Shown here piece by piece: positions 59,220 to 64,000 of a stretch of DNA of 64,000 nt. How positions within the stretch are numbered: position 1 is the stretch's first letter; the number at the start of each line of letters is the position of its first letter. The stretch covers positions 8,184,001-8,248,000 of the forward strand of contig NC_135126.1 of assembly GCF_050908995.1 (NCBI RefSeq), in the 5' to 3' direction. The position numbers and the translations under genes are program-made. The DNA comes from Andrena cerasifolii (lineage: Eukaryota > Arthropoda > Insecta > Hymenoptera > Andrenidae). The notes below the pieces were generated by a model. The model made no database searches and had not been told where the DNA came from. It saw nothing but the letters and a program-made list of their open reading frames with translations.

Positions 59220-59907
59220 GAAAGACATACTTCTTTACTTTGCCTTCTTTACCTCCACCCTGACCTACGATCGATCAGCGAAATCAGAGTGTCGCCACCC
59301 TTATCATCCACTGGTATCATCCCCTATTACACGATTACTATTCGCGGTAAACGTGCGGGGGGGGGGCTAATCGTGCTAATCGTATATCAATTAGAAGAAT
59401 TAAGCTTGATTAGACCTCAACGAGATCACTCTTCAAATTGATCTAGTAATCGATCCATTCTAGAAATCCTTCCTCCACCCCATTCCCCAGGAAAACATCC
59501 CATCTACCCTTTCTAAAAACTCGATCAAGAAAACTATTTCGAAAACTAATCTTTCGCCTGTAATTTTAACGAACACCTCGAAAGAAGTTGATCCCAGATC
59601 GTCGATCGATCGATCTACAGAGAGCATCAGAGTTCGCAGGGTGCGAAAGAAGAACTCTAAATCGATCTTCCGCGTCCCTGCTGGCGAGGCACGATCGATG
59701 CGAACACTAGGGCAACGAATGATATGTCGGAGCAACACGGTGATGTACCAGTGTCGGAGCAACGCGTTCGCTGTTCATCACTCTCGTCTGGATAAAAAAG
59801 AAATGGAAAAGATCGAGGTCCCTCCTTGCAGAGAGGGCCGACGGAGGGAAAGAGGTCGCGCAAGCGCCCCTCCTCCACCACCGGTGGTTAACAGCCCGAG
59901 GGCGAAA
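59220..59907. other. Short intergenic stretch between RyR and SLC35F
   Basis: Less than 0.7 kb separates the RyR polyadenylation candidate from the transporter start, so its promoter and 5' UTR should be here. A ten-base G run lies at 59357-59366. The transporter frame stays open upstream to at least 59,581, with other possible ATGs, the first seen at 59698. Confidence 0.5.
59357..59366. repeat. Poly-G run of ten
   Basis: Ten consecutive G residues after ACGTGC; a likely length-variable site and possible assembly trouble spot. Confidence 0.9.
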
Positions 59908-62900
59908 ATGCACCATGGCATGGGAGTGTCAGCGGGCGATCGTCGCTGCGTCCAAAATATGGCGATGCAGCCCAGGAACGGGGTCTGCGACAAAATCGAA
60001 AATTACATATCCGAGCTGGGACAGTGGTACGTAAATAAGGGAGGATTAGCCGGCGCGAAGGACTTCTCGAGGCAAACTGTCGGTCCACCCTCGTACCGGC
60101 TACGAGGCGGCAAGAGTGAGGGGGTGTGGGAGGGTTCCGAAGATAAAAGTGGCGGGTGTTCGCAACGAATTCTCTCGTGTATCTCTTCCGCGTACAGAAA
60201 CGATGCTTGTGATTCGTTAGTCGAGGACAGTGCTCTAGGATTGTGACTCCCTACTTCCATTCAAATGCATTTCGCCACAACCCTCCCGATTGAAATTAGC
60301 TTAGATACGTTCTGAGAAAGTTACGGTTATTCAGTTCGGAGAATTTGCGCGCAGACACATCGATTCCAAGAGTAAATTGCTCTTCCTGCTGTTTGCTAAG
60401 CTCCCGTACGTTCATTAAATTTGCTGACTTTAATCGTGCTGTATTTACCGAGCAGCAAATGTTTGATCGCAACAAAAAAAAGTCCGCGTTTCCGATAGCG
60501 TAGATGTAGGGGCAAACGAACTCGGTTGTTTCAGTGTTTTCTCCTCTGTTTACTAACAGGGCAGTATGGAGGGCGATAATAATGGGGCAATTCTTGTCCC
60601 TGGTGTTGTGCTTCATGACCCTCGCGAATCACCACATCAACACCACGTATCAACTCTCGCTGCCGACCGGTGAGTCATTAGCGTGCGCTCGCCTGCATGA
60701 ATCATTGGCCAGGCATCTATCATCAGCTGGGGATTGCTTTCTGCGAGATAGGACAGAACCTGCCGCATTACATTATGATGTGCCTTGTATACACAACCTG
60801 GATGTCCTGCAGAGGGGTTGGCAACGGCCTAATTTCAGTGATAAGAGCCCGCGGATGGAGGTACTTGTTGTTGGCACTCATTGATGTTGAAGCGTGCACA
60901 CTTATAACATCCTCGCATCAATTCACCAGCCTAGTTAGTATACAGGTATGCGCTAACGATCCCACGCAAGGGACACGAACGTTGCATCCCTCCAAACAAC
61001 GATAACGAAGTTCTCGAGCCTGACACTTTACCCCTTTCACCTCAAGTTTGCAGGCAAAAGTCAGGCCCGTCCCTTTATATTTCATAATTACCGTGCACGC
61101 GCGCCGCGCGCGGCTTCGTAACGCTGAGCGTTCAGATTAATTCTAAAGCACCCTTCGCGAATCTCATCGCCTCGGTAGAATTTCAGAGCGTCCCTTCGCG
61201 GGTGGTGTTCATTTACAAACTCCGTTGAAAGGAGAAACGGCTGATTCTTTGCCAGTAAATACGCGAGTCCCGGCTCCGCATAATAAATATGCGAAACACT
61301 GTGCCCGGTAATCTAGGCGCGAACGTTGCGGCGAACTTTCGCGGTTTGCCCGTCAATTAAAGGAGCGTAGCGTTCGTGGCTCGGGTGAATGGCACGGAAC
61401 ATCCACCGTATCGAATATACTACCGCCGATGAAAGGAGGACGCCGGGGCTTCGACCCGACACGCTCACCCCCTCGGCGGCTGCTCTGAAGCGAACGGGAC
61501 GCGAGCATCCGTAGTCTTCGTCATTGTCATCCGCACGGCATTCGAGAATTAATGATGCGGAGGGCTGTTGATACGCGGGTAATGCCGGGGAAATCTGTTT
61601 CAGTTGCTCGACTGTGTAGCTATACCAGTTGCACTGGCGTTGTCGTGTTTGGTTCTCGGTGTGAGGTATCGAATGGTACACATCGTCGGCGTTTCCGTTT
61701 GCTTGATGGGGGTGGGATGCCTGGTTTGGGCAGGGATCGACGACAATAAGGACCCCGCCTCTACAGGTGATTATACGATCGACGTTTGCATGCTTCGAAG
61801 GCCGTCGTCCCGTCGCCAATCACTCAAACTTTCGATATCGGTACTTGCTCTGCGAAGGGAAGAATCAGCTTGTCGGGGACATGCTGTGCCTCGGCGGCGC
61901 GGTACTCTTCTCGGTGACTACGGTGCTGCAGGAGCTGGCCGTTAAGACGGTCGATATTATCGAGTATCTCGGTATGATCGGTTTCTTCGGTACGCTATTG
62001 TGCTGCGCGCAGACGTAAGTCTATCACGAGATGAGATCCATCCGCCGACGTGACCGAGCGTGTATCATTGTTCTCGGGGTTGTTTCAGGGCCGTGCTGGA
62101 GAGCCTCAAGTTAGAATCGTTTCAGTGGAACAACGCACCAGTGATCACGTTCCTGGTGGTTTACTGCATCACGCAGTTCGTGTTTTTCTCTCTGGTGCCT
62201 GTTATATTGTTCGAGTCGGGTGCGACCGCGTTGCAACTGGCGTTGCTCACTGCGGACTCGTTCAACGTTCTGTCCGGGATGTTGGTCCATCATTATAAGG
62301 TATTCTTCTTAATTTAAGACACCCTCCGTGGAGTTTTGTTACGCGAACTCTTAGGTTCTCCCATATATTCGAATTAAGTGACAAGGCGCGCCCGTACTGG
62401 CGATACGAACGACGCGGAATACACGTGTTCGCGCATTAACGGACTCATTCCACCTGTTCCAGTTTCACGCATTGTATTTCGTCTCGTACACGCTAACAAT
62501 GGCTGGCATATACATATACGCGATAAAGAGAACGCCGATGTCGTCGAACTCGCGGAGGCAACACATTGAACCCCCTGTTCCAGATTACAGGTAACGTTTA
62601 CGATTTCATCTACAGTATGAATCAGTTAGACTCGTGTATAATTCGGCTTAGTTATACAGGAAGCTACCAACCCCCAAAATGACGAAGATTAATTAAATTT
62701 GTGATCTTTCAAATCTTGTGATCTTTATTCTGCAAAAAATTACCAATTCATAGAACAACCCTGACATTATACCAAATCATTAAAACCTCCAAGCTGTAGT
62801 TCACTTTTAGGCTCAAAGGACAAAAATTGCAGAGAATTTAAAATAATATTACTACTCGCTATTAAATAAAGTATTAAAAAACATTGTGGAATAATAAGAA

Positions 62901-63483
62901 GAAATAAAATATACCCTATAGGAATAAAGCTACTTTTTTTAACAATTAAAAGCTTTAAACTGAAACTCAGTTTCAGATCATTAGGGGTTGGTAGCTTTCT
63001 GAAGAGAGTAGAAAAGCACGTTGATATAGTCGAGGACGTTATTTGAATGTTCTCGATGTTTTCGATTTAAATTTCCATTTATAGAGAGAAAACAGATGAA
63101 CCTATATAACTTTGCTACTAGGATAAGAACAGAATAAGAATTCCCTCTTATAGCCCCAGAGACTTGTAATCTCCCCTGTGTTGTCCTCTAACAAGCTCCA
63201 ACCCTTACTATATATATGTATAACGTTACCCTGTGACTGATAAGAAATTAACAAAGAATCGAACGTGAATTAAAGTGACGTCATTTTAAGACACATGTCT
63301 CATCCCGATGTCGGGGAGGTGGAAATGGCGACAAGCTCAAGGATGTCTGGGGTGAGTGGCACGTTAGATATGAGGGCGTCTACCCTCGGTAGCGAAAGGG
63401 AAACGATGGAAGCGACGAGCTTGCCACCGAGCGTTAGCTCTGACACAGCCTTCACCTCCTTCTACGGCAGCTATTACGACTAA
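59908..63483 (+). CDS. Solute carrier family 35 member F1/F2-like transporter (8 exons)
   Basis: Exons: 1, 59908-60026; 2, 60560-60669; 3, 60752-60945; 4, 61604-61766; 5, 61858-62014; 6, 62089-62299; 7, 62463-62590; 8, 63291-63483. All phases join, giving 424 aa, close to the roughly 400 aa of vertebrate SLC35F1/F2. Family landmarks: G-Q-F-L-S-L-V-L-C-F-M-T-L (helix 1), C-L-V-Y-T-T-W, Y-L-L-L-A-L-I-D-V-E-A, T-S-L-V-S-I-Q|L-L-D-C-V-A-I-P-V, N-Q-L-V-G-D-M-L-C-L-G-G-A, E-Y-L-G-M-I-G-F-F-G and L-L-T-A-D-S-F-N-V-L. About ten hydrophobic segments are expected of this drug/metabolite-transporter fold; substrate is unknown here. Exon 1 is the least certain part, linked by a matching phase (TG|G) and a GTACGT donor. 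The ATG at 59698 would give 494 aa. Exon 8's acceptor (TCATTTTAAG) is weak. Confidence 0.85.
60946..61603 (+). other. SLC35F-like intron 3
   Basis: A 658-nt intron between GTATGC and CTGTTTCAG. A short GC-only palindromic stretch sits near 61,090-61,112. Nothing else was recognised. Confidence 0.75.
62591..63290 (+). other. SLC35F-like intron 7
   Basis: A 700-nt AT-rich intron between exon 7 and the last coding exon. It contains the inverted-repeat element at 62658-63000 and an AATAAA at 62865-62870. Confidence 0.7.
62658..63000. mobile_element. MITE-like element in the last SLC35F-like intron
   Basis: Inverted ends of 17 bp (62658-62674 and 62984-63000), beginning AG(G/A)AAGCTACCAACCCC, differ at one base and enclose an AT-rich, non-coding 309-bp interior. 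No target duplication was identified, so the exact boundaries and superfamily are open. Confidence 0.55.
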
Positions 63484-64000
63484 AGCGTCGTGAGAAATAT
63501 CGCACGGCGATCCAGGAAACGTAAACCGTCCACGGTTTCGCTCCTGTTAATGTTTCACGCGAGATTTTAAATCGACGATCGCGAGATCGCTCCTCCCGTT
63601 TACGCGACACCCCGACAACACGGATAATTAGGAATATCTTCATCGATTAAGTTTGTAATACGCGTTACGACGTTCCGATTAATCAAAACGTTTTTCTAAC
63701 AATCTAACCAATTTTAATATCGATCAATAATATAAACACGATCTTCGTTTAGATATTTATGGATACACAAGTATTATATACATTCTTGTTGCTCAAGATA
63801 GTTTGTAAATTATAGAGGTAATACGACTAATTGTTACTAGGTTCGAGTACGAACAGACGTTAACTAATTTCCCGTTGTAAAGTGATGAATACGGATCTAT
63901 GGTAATTATTTTCTACCATCCTCCATGCTGTTTTCGTTGGCGAGTTACGCTTAACATGCTCCATCGTCCATACACGTGTCAAAAAGTTGTTTCATGTATT
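63484..64000. other. Probable SLC35F-like 3' UTR and right edge
   Basis: AT-rich sequence after the stop codon, with no recognised gene. No canonical AATAAA was seen, so the transcript end was not placed. Confidence 0.5.

Noticed and set aside
1..64000. CRISPR array, prokaryotic operons or phage genes
   Set aside because: The window is clearly insect nuclear DNA with spliced genes; no regularly spaced repeats of the CRISPR type were seen.

Overview
The window is nuclear DNA of an insect, probably a hymenopteran. The reasons are compact GT-AG introns, a ryanodine receptor closely matching insect orthologues, CpG-rich DNA without obvious CpG depletion, and Met at a receptor position where Lepidoptera carry Ile. 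The order is an inference; the class is much safer. No rRNA, tRNA, CRISPR array or operon-like structure was recognised.

Layout: (1) 188-1754 is a Tc1-type DNA transposon with perfect 26-bp terminal inverted repeats, extra internal copies of the repeat core (IR/DR layout), TA target duplications and a decayed DD34E transposase. (2) 1.8-27.5 kb is almost free of recognisable coding sequence. It holds a likely first coding exon (signal peptide, phase-1 donor) of a minus-strand gene leaving the window at the left, a weaker exon-like minus-strand ORF near 7.1-7.3 kb, simple repeats and one diverged direct duplication near 15.4/15.9 kb. (3) 27,591-58,423 (+) is a complete ryanodine receptor gene. 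I traced 55 constitutive coding exons whose phases all join, giving 15,318 nt and 5,105 aa. (4) Within its 5.8-kb first intron, on the opposite strand, lies a 152-codon ORF (28,850-29,308) with an Arg/Ser-rich half and an HMG-box-like half, the architecture of insect protamine-like sperm chromatin proteins. (5) 59,908-63,483 (+) is an SLC35F-family transporter gene in 8 exons.

The receptor gene appears richly alternatively spliced. A mutually exclusive exon pair (100 nt each) sits in the second SPRY domain. Four further frame-preserving micro-exon candidates are a 15-nt one in the N-terminal domain, a 21-nt one before the third SPRY domain, and a related 24-nt/21-nt pair just upstream of the RIH-associated region. 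MITE-like inverted-repeat insertions lie in a receptor intron and in the last transporter intron.

RyR is the tetrameric sarco/endoplasmic reticulum Ca2+ release channel. SLC35F proteins are multi-pass membrane transporters of the drug/metabolite superfamily. No functional link between the two neighbours is implied by the sequence. The most novel-looking item is the antisense protamine-like gene nested in the RyR intron; the most checkable is the set of RyR micro-exons.
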